Below are positions 17,163 to 27,096 of a DNA stretch of 46,762 nucleotides, piece after piece. Both the position numbers and the translations under genes were made by a program. The DNA comes from Deltaproteobacteria bacterium (lineage in GTDB: Bacteria > Desulfobacterota > Desulfobulbia > Desulfobulbales > SURF-16), in the NCBI GenBank assembly GCA_024277655.1, contig JAJRUT010000001.1, positions 1-46,762 on the forward strand. Reading direction: 5' to 3'. Positions within the stretch are counted from its first letter, which is position 1; the number at the start of each line of letters is the position of its first letter. The notes under the pieces are model-generated. The model saw only the letters and a program-made list of their open reading frames with translations, ran no database searches and had not been told where the DNA came from.

Positions 17163-19817
17163 ATGCGGACAACAATGAATACGGTTTATGCCAAGACCCT
17201 GGCAAACCTCAATAAGCTCACCAGTGACATGGATGCTATTAACACCCGTCTCTCCTCAGGGCGGGAGTTAAATAAAATATCTGACAACCCGGTGAATATG
17301 GTGTCCGCCCTGAACCTGCGCTCATCAGTTGCCGAAATTAACCAGTATGAGGATAACCTCAAGTACGGCAACTCCATGATTGCCGCCTCAGAGAGTGCCC
17401 TAATCCAGATCAAGGAGCAACTCATAGAGGCCAAGATTATTGCCATTCAGGCCCAGGACCCTGCCGTGGCCGTGAACAGAAACTCCATCGCCCCCAAGGT
17501 GCAAAATCTGATTACCCAGTCGGTGACCCTGGGCAACACCCAGATTAACGGCAAATACATCTTTGGTGGATTTCGCACCAGTGGCTACACCGAAAAAGAA
17601 CCCGCCCCTTTTGTTGAAGGACTCATTGACGGCTACCGCTTAAATGGTAATCCGCCCCTATCACAATCCACCATCCCGCAACCCTGGATTGTCCAGGAAA
17701 CAGGCGGTACCGGCACCCTGGAGTTTACCACAAGCACTGGAACTACCACTGTCCCCGGTATTGATCTTAATGCGGTATCCACCACAAACGGACTAAATGA
17801 GGAAAACGCCTGGGATCTCCGTAACGCCATCAATGGCGTCTCAGCATCCTCCGGGGTAACGGCAGCGGTGACCACCAGGGCCGAAGGGACTACTGCTGCG
17901 ACGGCAGGAGGGCCACAGGTAATCAGTTTTGACATCACCTACCCCACAGGGGTCGCCACCGTAAACTTTACTGCGGGAGGCACAGCCACCGAAATAGCCC
18001 AGCAGACGGCGGATGCCATCAACTCGCTCTCCAATGTTACTGGAGTTATGGCACTGCGGGGCAATGGCCAAAATGGCGGGGTGAACGATTCTATTATTCT
18101 GCAGAATGTGACCGATGGCGATGAAACAGCCATTCAACTCTCCAATCTGAGTGCTGGTGAGACAGCCCTTATTGGCCTTGGCAACGGCACCACAAATGCC
18201 GGCACCAGCCAGAACAGTGGCCGTATATTTCTCTCCTCAACCACGCCGTTCACCTTTGGTACCACCAGCCCAGTGCAACTTGCTGAACTCGGCCTTGATA
18301 ACGGCACCATCGCCCCAAGTAGTCTGGACCCAATCACAGGCTTACCCCTCACCTATAATTTCCACGAAAATGGTGCCCTTGGCCTCAATGATCTGAAAAT
18401 AAACGGCGTTTGGGTACCAGCCACCCAGGCGGATGGCATCTCCACTATCAACTCCACAACCTCGGCGGCGGCCAAGGCCGCCGCGATCAATACGATCACC
18501 AGCCAAACCGGGGTCAGTGCAGAAATTACCGAAGCCACCGTTCAGGCCTCAGGAGCAGTTATTCCCGGCACCATGAACAGCGGCGATCTCATCATTAATG
18601 GTATTGATATTTTCACCACCGCAACCACCATCATTCAGCAGGACACTGACAACGCCTTTCTGGATGGTATCAATGCCAAATTGGGCCAAACCGGGGTCAC
18701 CGCCACCCGGGACAGTGACGGCAAACTCCTGCTTAAGGCCATTGACGGTCGCAATATTCAGGTGGAGTCAACCGCCAACAGTGAGACCATCGCCCACTTA
18801 AACTCCACCCAGCCACCGGCTGATTCCAGCGTAATCTACGAGGGCAGGATACAGCTTATCGCCCCCCGAACCTTTATGCTGGAATCCCCGGTCTTTGGCA
18901 GCTCTAGTTTTGAGGCGGGTCTGATTGCCCTGGGGCTTGATGGCGGCACCCAGCAAACCGCAGAGCCAACCGATACCATTGGTGACGGCAAAGTCTCGGC
19001 CCTGACCATTGCCGAACAAGACGGCAATGTCCGCTACGCTGGCGACCAGCACTCCTCCCTTGAAATTAAGGTGGGCAAGATTGACAAGCTTGAGATTTCC
19101 CAAAATGGGCAGGTGGCGTTGAAAGACACTGGTGTTTTCCGGGAACTGCAACAGTTAGAAGATGCCCTACTCGGCAAGAACTATACTGAGGTCAAGGGGT
19201 TACGGAGGGCCACCGATGTCACCAAGTCACTTGATAGTGGTGAGACAGGATTACCGGAAGAAGATATTATGAAGGATGGCTCCATGACGATTACCGTAAC
19301 CGACCATGACCACCACCCCCCCGAAACCTTCACAATAGACATTCCTGTTGATGTCGCCAATGATTCCCTAACCTCAGTGGCAGCCAAGATCAATGGCGTG
19401 CCTGGCATTACCGCCAAATGGGATCAGGATGGTTATTTCAATATCAACAGTGACGATGGGGAGCGCTACACCTTTACCCTCACCGACGACACCTCAAATT
19501 TCAGCAAGGCCGTGCGGGTCACCGATGAGGATATGCAGGTGCAGGCCATTGACCGCTGTATTGCTGATCTTGACATCGTCATGGACACCATCACCACCAA
19601 TATCTCCGACTTTGGCGCCAGAGCCAACCGCATCACCGTCCAAACCGAGATCTTTTCAAACCTTAAGCTGGCAACCCAGGAAAATCTTTCGGAAAAGCAG
19701 GACACCGACTTTATTAAGGCCGTGATGGATCTAAAGGCCAAGGAGGTCGCCTACCAGGCCGCCCTGGCATCGGCTGCCAAGATTATGCAGCTTAGCCTGG
19801 TGGATTATTTGAAGTAG
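17163..19817 (+). CDS. flgL: flagellar hook-associated protein 3 FlgL, greatly enlarged
   Basis: This is an 884-residue second junction protein. The N-terminal flagellin-like helices (LNKLTSDMDAINTRLSSGRE, LNKISDNPVNMVSALNL) cover about residues 1-140 with the FlgL hallmark NGKYIFGGFRTSG. The C-terminal helices (ANRITVQTEIFSNLKLATQE, AKEVAYQAALASAAKIMQLS) cover about the last 90. Ordinary FlgL is about 300-420 residues, so some 500-600 residues of Thr/Ala/Gly/Asn-rich beta-type sequence are inserted between. An AGGTAAG ribosome binding site supports the ATG at 17163. A filament-family protein with extra exposed domains is the alternative, but order after flgK argues for FlgL. Confidence 0.9.
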   Translation: MRTTMNTVYAKTLANLNKLTSDMDAINTRLSSGRELNKISDNPVNMVSALNLRSSVAEINQYEDNLKYGNSMIAASESALIQIKEQLIEAKIIAIQAQDPAVAVNRNSIAPKVQNLITQSVTLGNTQINGKYIFGGFRTSGYTEKEPAPFVEGLIDGYRLNGNPPLSQSTIPQPWIVQETGGTGTLEFTTSTGTTTVPGIDLNAVSTTNGLNEENAWDLRNAINGVSASSGVTAAVTTRAEGTTAATAGGPQVISFDITYPTGVATVNFTAGGTATEIAQQTADAINSLSNVTGVMALRGNGQNGGVNDSIILQNVTDGDETAIQLSNLSAGETALIGLGNGTTNAGTSQNSGRIFLSSTTPFTFGTTSPVQLAELGLDNGTIAPSSLDPITGLPLTYNFHENGALGLNDLKINGVWVPATQADGISTINSTTSAAAKAAAINTITSQTGVSAEITEATVQASGAVIPGTMNSGDLIINGIDIFTTATTIIQQDTDNAFLDGINAKLGQTGVTATRDSDGKLLLKAIDGRNIQVESTANSETIAHLNSTQPPADSSVIYEGRIQLIAPRTFMLESPVFGSSSFEAGLIALGLDGGTQQTAEPTDTIGDGKVSALTIAEQDGNVRYAGDQHSSLEIKVGKIDKLEISQNGQVALKDTGVFRELQQLEDALLGKNYTEVKGLRRATDVTKSLDSGETGLPEEDIMKDGSMTITVTDHDHHPPETFTIDIPVDVANDSLTSVAAKINGVPGITAKWDQDGYFNINSDDGERYTFTLTDDTSNFSKAVRVTDEDMQVQAIDRCIADLDIVMDTITTNISDFGARANRITVQTEIFSNLKLATQENLSEKQDTDFIKAVMDLKAKEVAYQAALASAAKIMQLSLVDYLK

Positions 19818-19916
19818 AAAACAGTTTCGAGTTCGTCGCTGACACTACTTAGTGTTTCATGTTAAACTTTAGAATCGAAACCCACATGAAAACCTGCAAG
19901 CCAAAAGGAATCCACC

Positions 19917-20150
19917 ATGCTCATCCTGGCCAGAAAAGTTGGAGAGGCCATAACGATTGCCAATGACATTACTATCAAGGTTCTTGAGGTCAAAGGTGGT
20001 CAGGTAAAAATTGGGATAGACGCTCCACCGGATATCTCAATCCACCGCAATGAGGTGTATAAAAAAATAATGGCAGAAAATAAACGCGCCGCCGAGGAAA
20101 CTCCTCAAGATCTCGAGGCACTGACCGATGTGTTTATAAACAAATATTAG
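19917..20150 (+). CDS. csrA: carbon storage regulator CsrA
   Basis: This is a 77-residue mRNA-binding translational regulator. It begins [14 protein letters not shown] and has the conserved [19 protein letters not shown], including the RNA-contacting Leu4 and the Arg in HRNEVY. A C-terminal tail of about 15 residues is acidic. It stands after flgL and before fliW. In this arrangement CsrA usually represses flagellin translation and is held off by FliW, coupling filament synthesis to hook completion. Confidence 0.96.
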   Translation: MLILARKVGEAITIANDITIKVLEVKGGQVKIGIDAPPDISIHRNEVYKKIMAENKRAAEETPQDLEALTDVFINKY

Positions 20151-20181
20151 ATCTTTCACCTTAGACCCCAAGGGACTCTAT

Positions 20182-20652
20182 ATGATTGCCACAGCCGAGG
20201 AACAAATTGATACGCCATTTATCACCATTCAAACATCACGTTTTGGCGATATCGAGGTTGAGCAAGACAAAATAATCACCATGATCAGCCCCTTTCTCGG
20301 TTTTCCGGATGATAGACAGTTTATCATTCGTCCCCACGGTAAAGATTCACCCTTTATGTGGTTCCAATCCATTAACAGCCCAACCCTGGCCTTTGTGGTG
20401 ATCCGAGCCACCACCATCATACCCGACTATAAGCCAGCCCTGCCCAAGAACATCAGGGAAGATCTGAAATGTACCAAGACCAACCACGACACCCTACTGG
20501 TGCTCACCATCCCCAAGAACAAACCAGAGAAGATGACTGCCAACCTGCTTGGCCCCGTTGTCTTAAACCCTGAGCAAAATCTCTCGTGCCAGCTCCTTCT
20601 TGATCCGGGTAAGTTTGACCCCTGCTGGCCCGTGTTCACCAAGGACGAATAG
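20182..20652 (+). CDS. fliW: flagellar assembly factor FliW
   Basis: This is a 156-residue cytoplasmic protein. Family blocks include TSRFGDIEVEQDKIITMISP, LGFPDDRQFIIRP, PFMWFQSINSPTLAFVVI and LTANLLGPVVLNP-like sequence (MTANLLGPVVLNPEQNL). FliW binds both flagellin and CsrA, forming the partner switch that controls flagellin translation. It follows csrA by 31 bases with AAGGGA as ribosome binding site, so the two are one unit. Confidence 0.95.
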   Translation: MIATAEEQIDTPFITIQTSRFGDIEVEQDKIITMISPFLGFPDDRQFIIRPHGKDSPFMWFQSINSPTLAFVVIRATTIIPDYKPALPKNIREDLKCTKTNHDTLLVLTIPKNKPEKMTANLLGPVVLNPEQNLSCQLLLDPGKFDPCWPVFTKDE

Positions 20653-20781
20653 TACAAGCCCACCCGCCATCCCCCCATTCTCAAAAAACATCATTTTTTG
20701 TATTTTCTCTCCTTTTCCGGCATACTATGAGTATACATTCCAGAGAATTAGCCTCATAACCATCAGCCAACACCAGAGTCC

Positions 20782-22137
20782 ATGCTTAAAAACCGTCTGA
20801 GAATCGCTCTATCAATCTGTGTGACAATTATGTGTGTCGGCACAATGGGCTATATGGGCATCGAACATTATTCATTTTTTGATGCCCTGTATATGTCGAT
20901 TATCACCATCACCACAGTGGGATACAGTGAGATCAATCCCCTTTCCACTCAGGGACGGGTATTTACCATTTTCCTGATTCTCATCGGTTTTAGCAGTCTG
21001 GCTTACACCGGTTCTGTGGTGGCCGAATCGTTACTGGAAAACGTCTGGAAGAATAATAAGGGGAAGACTAAAATGCACAAGAAAATTGAAGCGTTGGTGG
21101 GGCATTACATCATCTGTGGCCTGGGCCGGGTCGGCAAGGCCGCGGCCCACCACCTGCTTGACAAGGGGTATCATTTTGTCATTATCGAAAAGGATAAAGA
21201 GGTGTGCAAAGCGCATCTCGCCGAAGGATTTCTCTTTTTGAATGGTGACGCAACCCAGGAAGAAGTCTTACTGAAAGCTGGCATAAAAAAGGCTAAAGGG
21301 TTACTGGCACTCCTCAACACCGATCCTCTCAATCTCTTCACCGTACTCACCGCCAGGGAGTTAAACCCCACCTTAAAAATCACTGCAAGAAGCGTTGAGA
21401 CCAGTGCCGACTCAAAGATTATCAAGGCGGGTGCCGATACCGTTATATCCCCCTACACCACGGCAGGAAGACATTTCGCCGAAAACATCCTTGGTACCAC
21501 CGGCAATATCAGTTCCGACCAGATAAAACAACACGCCCAAACCACCTGTAACTGGATCCCCATCAAAGACGGTTCCAGCATGGCAGGTAGCACCATCGCT
21601 GAAGTGTCCAGCCAGATGAAGCGGGAAATCATTGGTCTGCGCCGCATAAATGAAGATATCCTGATGCCAGATGAGACTGTCACTCTCAAGGCCGGCGATG
21701 CCATTTTGATCCTTGACCTCAAACAGGAGAATGAGAGTTGGGACGAGTCACAGGTCGTACCAAAGAAGATTGTTATCGTTGACGACAACCCAGTGATTAT
21801 TCGTCTCTACTCCCGCCTCTTTCAACGGGCCGGATTCCACCCGTTTACCGCAATGGATGGTCAGGAGGGGCTCAATCTCATTATCGAAAAGAAGCCGGAA
21901 ATTGCCGTGATTGATTATAAGATGCCGGGGTTATCAGGTATTGAGATCTGCAAGGAGGTCAAAAGAACACTGCCAGATGAAGATATCAAACTCATCCTCT
22001 TTACTGCCGATGAACGAGACGAAATAAAACAACAGGCCCTTGATGCCGGGGCCTGCCAAGTGATCACCAAGAGTCCAGAAGCCTCAGAGATCATAGATAT
22101 CGTAAAGCACCTCAGCGAGTCAGAAGCGCCTTATTAA
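20782..22137 (+). CDS. two-TM K+ channel fused to RCK (TrkA-N/TrkA-C) and response-regulator receiver domain
   Basis: This is a 451-residue inner-membrane channel. Two membrane segments flank a pore loop with the K+ filter T45-V-G-Y-S-E50. A TrkA-N Rossmann domain follows (YIICGLGRVGKAAAHHLLDK), then a TrkA-C domain (about residues 225-315). After a short linker comes a complete receiver domain: acidic pair D334/D335, phosphoacceptor D378, T408 and K430 all fit. The first part resembles MthK/Kch-type channels gated by ligands on the RCK ring. The receiver at the extreme C-terminus suggests gating or assembly controlled by a histidine kinase, which is not encoded nearby. Its stop overlaps the convergent diguanylate cyclase gene by four bases. 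Confidence 0.9.
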   Translation: MLKNRLRIALSICVTIMCVGTMGYMGIEHYSFFDALYMSIITITTVGYSEINPLSTQGRVFTIFLILIGFSSLAYTGSVVAESLLENVWKNNKGKTKMHKKIEALVGHYIICGLGRVGKAAAHHLLDKGYHFVIIEKDKEVCKAHLAEGFLFLNGDATQEEVLLKAGIKKAKGLLALLNTDPLNLFTVLTARELNPTLKITARSVETSADSKIIKAGADTVISPYTTAGRHFAENILGTTGNISSDQIKQHAQTTCNWIPIKDGSSMAGSTIAEVSSQMKREIIGLRRINEDILMPDETVTLKAGDAILILDLKQENESWDESQVVPKKIVIVDDNPVIIRLYSRLFQRAGFHPFTAMDGQEGLNLIIEKKPEIAVIDYKMPGLSGIEICKEVKRTLPDEDIKLILFTADERDEIKQQALDAGACQVITKSPEASEIIDIVKHLSESEAPY

Positions 22138-23741
22138 GTCCTGGCAACCTCCGCCCGATTGCGACCATGTTCCTTAGCAAGGTACAGTGCCTCATCCGCC
22201 ATCTTCACCAGGTAATCAGGTTTGGCCTGCCCATAGGGAATAAGGGTTGCGACCCCAACACTTATGGTGACCCAGGGGCTGACATCAGAGACGATATGCT
22301 CTATCTTCATGCCCCTCACCTCGGTACAGATTTTCTGGGCGATATGCAACGCCCCCTCAGTATCCGTCTCGGGCAGGACAATAATAAATTCCTCTCCACC
22401 ATATCTCGCTACCAAATCTGGCGGCCGCCTGACCGCATGATTCAAGGCCTCAGCCAGAGACTGCAGGCAGACGTCACCCTGTTGGTGACCATAGGCATCA
22501 TTATACTTTTTGAAATAATCCACATCACACATAATAATCGACAGAGGCAAGCCACTGCGCAACAAACGAGTCCACTCCTTTTTAAGGTAGGCGTCAAAAT
22601 CTCGCCGATTGGCAAGCCCTGTCAATGAGTCGGTCAAACTCTGCTCAAGAAGTTTATTATTAGCAGCAAAGAGCAATTGCTCGTGGCTGACAATCCGTTG
22701 CAATAGGCCGTTAATACTTCTTCCCAGATCGGCAATCTCCCCCTCACCCCCCACCTCAATTGTCGCCAAAAAGTTACCACTCTTGATAATTTCTTTCGTC
22801 TTACCATTTAGAAAAAGCAGGGGTCTGGTCACAATTCGACTAAAAACAAAAAACACCACCAACAGCAACAATAAACTGACGACGATAGAACAGTTCATCA
22901 CCATGCGCTGGACAGCCCTGCCATGCTGAATAATTTCGGCTGATTTCTGCCCCACAACCAGGCAAAGCGCTCCTCCAAACAGGCCATCCTGCAACCTATA
23001 TGAGACAATTGCATCACCAACATGGCGGATTAGAGGGGGCGGTTCTCCCGACTCCAGCCGCTGCACCATTTCACGATTAAGACCACTACCAAGACCGTTC
23101 ACAGGCATAAACGTAACATCAACCCCCACCTGCTGTTGCAATGCGTCAATATTCAGAAAACGTCCAACAATCAGGGTTCCCCCAATTTCTCCCTGACCGG
23201 TACTGGCCAAAATAGGCCGGGCAACAATAAGGAGTGGTTCAGGGACAAAGTCAACATACATAAACCCCGAACGCACCAGCCGCCCCGAATCTCCCCCGGC
23301 AACGTCTTCTGCCTGAAATAACAGGCCAGAACCCTGCGTGGCGTCATAATCAAGGCCATTCACCATAAGACTCCGCCCCGTTACAGGATCAAGGGCACGA
23401 TAATATTTTGTTCTCCCACGGTGATCAATAAAATGCAGATAATCAATTGTAGCGGAGGCAACGATCTCGGGCGGGATGTTGCTTTCAACAAAATCGGGCT
23501 TGCGGCCTGCCACAAAAGCCACCGAATCATCCCAGGAAGACCAGGCATGGCAGAGGATGTCCAAATTCTTAATTTCGGCGTTTAGACCCTGCCAAATACG
23601 TTCCATGTCTTGCCTGGCCCCATCCTCCTCCAAGTGGACAAACTGAGGGTAAACAATAAACTGCATCACCAGCCCCTGACCCACAAAGGCTATAGCCGTC
23701 AAGACAAGAAAGATAGAAAAGATTTTCGTTCGAACACTCAC
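22134..23741 (-). CDS. membrane diguanylate cyclase with CHASE4-like sensor, HAMP and GGDEF domains
   Basis: This 535-residue protein makes cyclic di-GMP from two GTP. An N-terminal membrane segment is followed by a periplasmic domain of CHASE4 type (ILCHAWSSWDDSVAFV is characteristic). A second membrane segment near residues 275-295 and a HAMP-like stretch come next. The GGDEF domain has DSLTGLANRRDFD, CDVDYFKKYNDAYGHQQGD and the active motif GGEEF at 448-452, with an inhibitory-site RPPD at 439-442. It should therefore be active and feedback-inhibited. No EAL domain is present. An HD-GYP phosphodiesterase in this window could act in the opposite direction. Confidence 0.93.
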   Translation of the reverse strand: MSVRTKIFSIFLVLTAIAFVGQGLVMQFIVYPQFVHLEEDGARQDMERIWQGLNAEIKNLDILCHAWSSWDDSVAFVAGRKPDFVESNIPPEIVASATIDYLHFIDHRGRTKYYRALDPVTGRSLMVNGLDYDATQGSGLLFQAEDVAGGDSGRLVRSGFMYVDFVPEPLLIVARPILASTGQGEIGGTLIVGRFLNIDALQQQVGVDVTFMPVNGLGSGLNREMVQRLESGEPPPLIRHVGDAIVSYRLQDGLFGGALCLVVGQKSAEIIQHGRAVQRMVMNCSIVVSLLLLLVVFFVFSRIVTRPLLFLNGKTKEIIKSGNFLATIEVGGEGEIADLGRSINGLLQRIVSHEQLLFAANNKLLEQSLTDSLTGLANRRDFDAYLKKEWTRLLRSGLPLSIIMCDVDYFKKYNDAYGHQQGDVCLQSLAEALNHAVRRPPDLVARYGGEEFIIVLPETDTEGALHIAQKICTEVRGMKIEHIVSDVSPWVTISVGVATLIPYGQAKPDYLVKMADEALYLAKEHGRNRAEVART

Positions 23742-23855
23742 GTTATAGACACCAGATCAGTACTCGTGATTAAGAGCATAAACCTTATGGTATCAATAAC
23801 AGGGAGCTGATGATATTTTTTTTATAAAAAACAGATACAGAACTCCACCCCACCT

Positions 23856-25724
23856 CTACAGCAAACCTTCCTTTTTAAGATACACCTGTAGCACAGAAAT
23901 CGCCGCCGGAGTCACCCCGGAAATCCGGGAGGCCTGGCCCAGGGAACGGGGTTGAATGGTGTTCAATTTTTCCACAACCTCATTGGACAGGCCGGGAAGC
24001 CCGGTATAATCCATATTCTCGGGCAGACAGATATTTTCAATCTTCTTAAAGCGCGCCACCTGCTCCATCTGACGCCTGATATACCCCTCGTACTTCACCG
24101 CAAGCTGCACCTCAACTACAACCTTTGGGTCAACCTCAACCTCGACTCCTGTCAGTTTAGCTAAATCGCCAAGCACCAGTTCTGGACGTCTAAGTAACTC
24201 AGCAAGGGATGCTGTCTGCTTCATGGTGGCAAGACCCCTGGCTGTAAAGTTCTTATTCACCTCTTTGGTGGGATTGACCTGTGTCGTGTTGAGCAGATTA
24301 AGTGCCTCATCAATACCCTTTTTCTTGGCGGTAAATTGCCGGTAACGCTCATCATCTACCAGGCCAACCGTGCGACCAATCTCGGTGAGACGCAAATCGG
24401 CATTATCCTCCCGCAGGAGTAAACGGTACTCCGCCCGGGATGTGAAGAGCCTATATGGTTCCTTGGTGCCAAGGGTGATGAGATCATCCACCAGAACACC
24501 GATATAGGCCTGGGAACGGTCAAGGATCAGGGGTTCTTCCTGTCGGCAATAGCGTACGGCATTAATGCCAGCCATCAGCCCCTGGGCCGCCGCCTCCTCG
24601 TAGCCTGAGGTACCGTTAATTTGCCCGGCCAGAAACAGACCTTTAATGCGCTTGGTTTCGAGACTTGTGGTGAGCTGGGTCGGTTCCACATAATCATACT
24701 CAATGGCGTAGCCGGGGCGGACAATCTTGACATTTTCAAGGCCTTTAATTGACCGGAGCATCTCAAGCTGCACCTCAAGGGGGAGACTGGTGGACACCCC
24801 GTTTGGATAGATCTCCACCGTATCAAGCCCCTCCGGCTCGAGAAAGATCTGGTGGCGCTCTTTTTCAGGAAAACGCATAATCTTGTCTTCAATCGAAGGA
24901 CAATACCTCGCCCCAATCCCTTTGATAATCCCGGTATACATCGGAGAACGGTCGGTTCCGGCCCGGATAATTTCGTGGGTCCTGTCATTGGTGTAGGTCA
25001 CATAACAGGGACGTTGCGGAAGGGGTGGTTCACCTTTTCCCATAAAAGAGAACAACACCGGCGGCTCATCGGAATACTGGGCATCAAGATCTGCAAAATC
25101 GATGGAACCGGCATCAAGCCTTGGGGTGGTTCCGGTCTTCATCCGCCCCATTTTAAAGCCAAGTTTCCTTAGATGACCGGACAGGGAGCGTGAGGGGGCA
25201 TCACCCATACGACCACCGGAGAAATTTTTAAGGCCCACATGGATAAGGCCATTTAAAAAGGTACCGGTAACAATAATAACGGTTTTTGAGTGAATCTCTT
25301 CATCGAGGGAGGTACGTACCCCCTGCACCACCCCATCCTTAACAAGAAGCCCCGCCACCACGTCCTGACGGATATCAAGGTGCTCCTGTTTCTCCATCAC
25401 CGACTTCATCCGCAAGCGATACAAAAGTCGATCAGCCTGAGCCCTGGATGACCACACCGCAGGCCCTTTACTGGTATTAAGCCTGCGAAACTGAATGCCA
25501 GTGGCATCAATATTCTTACCCATCTCACCACCAAGGGCATCAATCTCCTTCACCAGATGCCCCTTAGCCAAACCACCAATGGCCGGATTACAACTCATGG
25601 CACCGATGGTGTCCACATTCATCACCACACAGCATGTCTTACAGCCCAACCGGGCAGCAGCAAGGGCCGCTTCACATCCAGCATGCCCCGCACCAACCAC
25701 CAGAACTTCGTATTGATCACTCAT
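23856..25724 (-). CDS. mnmG: tRNA uridine-5-carboxymethylaminomethyl modification enzyme MnmG
   Basis: This 622-residue FAD protein, with MnmE, modifies the wobble uridine of several tRNAs. The N-terminal FAD motif is [20 protein letters not shown]. Other family signatures are [68 protein letters not shown] and [20 protein letters not shown]. Length is normal. The partner mnmE is not in the window. It appears monocistronic. Confidence 0.97.
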   Translation of the reverse strand: MSDQYEVLVVGAGHAGCEAALAAARLGCKTCCVVMNVDTIGAMSCNPAIGGLAKGHLVKEIDALGGEMGKNIDATGIQFRRLNTSKGPAVWSSRAQADRLLYRLRMKSVMEKQEHLDIRQDVVAGLLVKDGVVQGVRTSLDEEIHSKTVIIVTGTFLNGLIHVGLKNFSGGRMGDAPSRSLSGHLRKLGFKMGRMKTGTTPRLDAGSIDFADLDAQYSDEPPVLFSFMGKGEPPLPQRPCYVTYTNDRTHEIIRAGTDRSPMYTGIIKGIGARYCPSIEDKIMRFPEKERHQIFLEPEGLDTVEIYPNGVSTSLPLEVQLEMLRSIKGLENVKIVRPGYAIEYDYVEPTQLTTSLETKRIKGLFLAGQINGTSGYEEAAAQGLMAGINAVRYCRQEEPLILDRSQAYIGVLVDDLITLGTKEPYRLFTSRAEYRLLLREDNADLRLTEIGRTVGLVDDERYRQFTAKKKGIDEALNLLNTTQVNPTKEVNKNFTARGLATMKQTASLAELLRRPELVLGDLAKLTGVEVEVDPKVVVEVQLAVKYEGYIRRQMEQVARFKKIENICLPENMDYTGLPGLSNEVVEKLNTIQPRSLGQASRISGVTPAAISVLQVYLKKEGLL

Positions 25725-26051
25725 ATTAGTACCTTACTTTTGAAAACGTGCAGCAAAACAGGAAACCGGCAATACACGGTATACAATTATGCGTTCACTC
25801 AAAAAACGGGCTTAAGGTTTACACAAGTCCGCTTGCAACTTGCAATTTCTTTATTTTTAGACTTGTTTTGTCGTCACCGGCACAGGCCAGTTTTACGAAA
25901 TATTTTCACCAGTACAACAAACAAATTAACCTCGAGGTAAGCGCAGACTCCGACGTCCAACGCTGAGACAAGCGTAGCGTTTCCATATTCGATGTTGGGC
26001 GTTCAAATCAAACAATAGCAACGCGACTACTGATTCTCTACCTTCTTGTAC
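25725..26051. other. intergenic region, 327 bases
   Basis: This spacer lies between the mnmG start and the end of the methyltransferase gene, both leftward, so it should hold the mnmG promoter and any terminator of the methyltransferase. Around 25960-26010 are phrases such as GTCCAAC and GTTGGGCGTTC in opposite orientation plus AACGCT/AGCGTT. I read these as degenerate intergenic repeat debris. No gene is evident. Confidence 0.35.
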
Positions 26052-26861
26052 TCATACATCCCAGGAAATAAAGGCCCACTTCACCGGAGTTCTCCGCGTA
26101 AAGATCACGGTACCATCTTCGCTCTCAGTTAAGCGCTCACGAACATACACAGACAGCTTTTCATCTTCAGCATCAGTCAGATCATCAATCATCCAGCTCA
26201 CCGCCCCATGAACATCCTCAGCCGTATCATAAGTCCGCTGTTGATCAAACACCAGATAATCAAGACGGGGAGTAATCCCCATCTGCAGGAGAATATTCAC
26301 CGTAAAAACAAAATCAGGACCGGGCTGAAAATCGCGACCAATAGCGGCAAACAGGTCTGGATCAAAGGGCCCCGGCCCCACCCGATCCGCAATAAACACC
26401 TTTTTCAGCGCCCAACGGTTCAGTTTTTCAAGTCCTGCTTTAAGGTCGGTAACAGCAAGGGAGCGGGCGGCAATGGCTACATCATGCTTTTTAAGACTAA
26501 GCCCCCTCCAGGAATCCGTCCACGAAGCATGGACAGGGGTGATCGGAGCGGAACCTAGCTTTATGTCGCGGAACTGCAATTGCTCAAGCATAGCCTCTGA
26601 CGAGTCCAGAGCCGTAACCGCTAAACCAAGCTCAGCAAGGGGAACGGCCAAGGTTCCAGGCCCACAGCCAACATCAAGAACCGACCAACCAGGCTCAGGC
26701 TTCATGGCCTCAATAAACAGCCGGCTAAAATCAGAATCAGCGCTACGCTTGGCAAAGGAGGCGGCACGCCTGTTCCAATCCTTCTTTTTCTTGCGTCTAT
26801 AGCTCTTCTTTTTCTGTTCAAAAAGCCATAATTCATTCCAGTCTATATCACGATAGTTCAT
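26052..26861 (-). CDS. class I SAM-dependent methyltransferase
   Basis: This is a 269-residue cytoplasmic enzyme. After a basic N-terminal stretch (KKKSYRRKKKKDWNRRAASF) comes motif I of class I methyltransferases, WSVLDVGCGPGTLAVPLAEL, and then VTALDSSEAMLEQL with the acidic ribose-binding residue. The C-terminal half (GVTPRLDYL-like GITPRLDYLVFDQQRTYD) resembles uncharacterised methyltransferases of anaerobes, sometimes next to metal-transport or corrinoid genes. The methyl acceptor is not predictable. No operon partner is obvious. Confidence 0.82.
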   Translation of the reverse strand: MNYRDIDWNELWLFEQKKKSYRRKKKKDWNRRAASFAKRSADSDFSRLFIEAMKPEPGWSVLDVGCGPGTLAVPLAELGLAVTALDSSEAMLEQLQFRDIKLGSAPITPVHASWTDSWRGLSLKKHDVAIAARSLAVTDLKAGLEKLNRWALKKVFIADRVGPGPFDPDLFAAIGRDFQPGPDFVFTVNILLQMGITPRLDYLVFDQQRTYDTAEDVHGAVSWMIDDLTDAEDEKLSVYVRERLTESEDGTVIFTRRTPVKWAFISWDV

Positions 26862-26936
26862 TCATCTAAGGGGAAAAGATTATCTAATAGTCGGTGTTGG
26901 CCCGCATTCACGGTAATCTCGCTTACTCTCTTTTGA

Positions 26937-27007
26937 TTTTTGCCACAGAATCCCCAGAAAAGAAGTAAAAAATATTCTGTGTCCTTCTGGGGGTTCTGTG
27001 GCAAAAA
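26937..27007. repeat. long near-perfect inverted repeat
   Basis: Two 23-base arms (26937-26959 and 26985-27007) are complementary except for one position, with a 25-base loop. The arms contain GCCACAGAATCCCCAGAA and TTCTGGGGGTTCTGTGGC and end in T5 and A5 runs. In the loop, ATTCTGTG (26974-26981) can pair with the CACAGAAT of the left arm instead. It could act as a bidirectional terminator, but the wording also resembles dispersed repeats. Confidence 0.75.
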
Positions 27008-27096
27008 AATTTAGGTCTTAACCGTTATTAGAACCACCGGTAAGCAGAGACCCCGATGGCCACGGATGAACATAGATTGCTTTTAACGAAAAACAA

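Noticed and set aside
20690..20712. A-run/T-run hairpin after fliW as terminator
   Set aside because: The stem consists only of A-T pairs (AAAAAA/TTTTTT), too weak for an intrinsic terminator call.
25960..26010. Possible attC recombination site (GTCCAAC ... GTTGGGC with inner AACGCT/AGCGTT)
   Set aside because: The spacing is shorter than typical attC, no integron integrase or cassette is near, and the phrases look like dispersed intergenic repeat debris.
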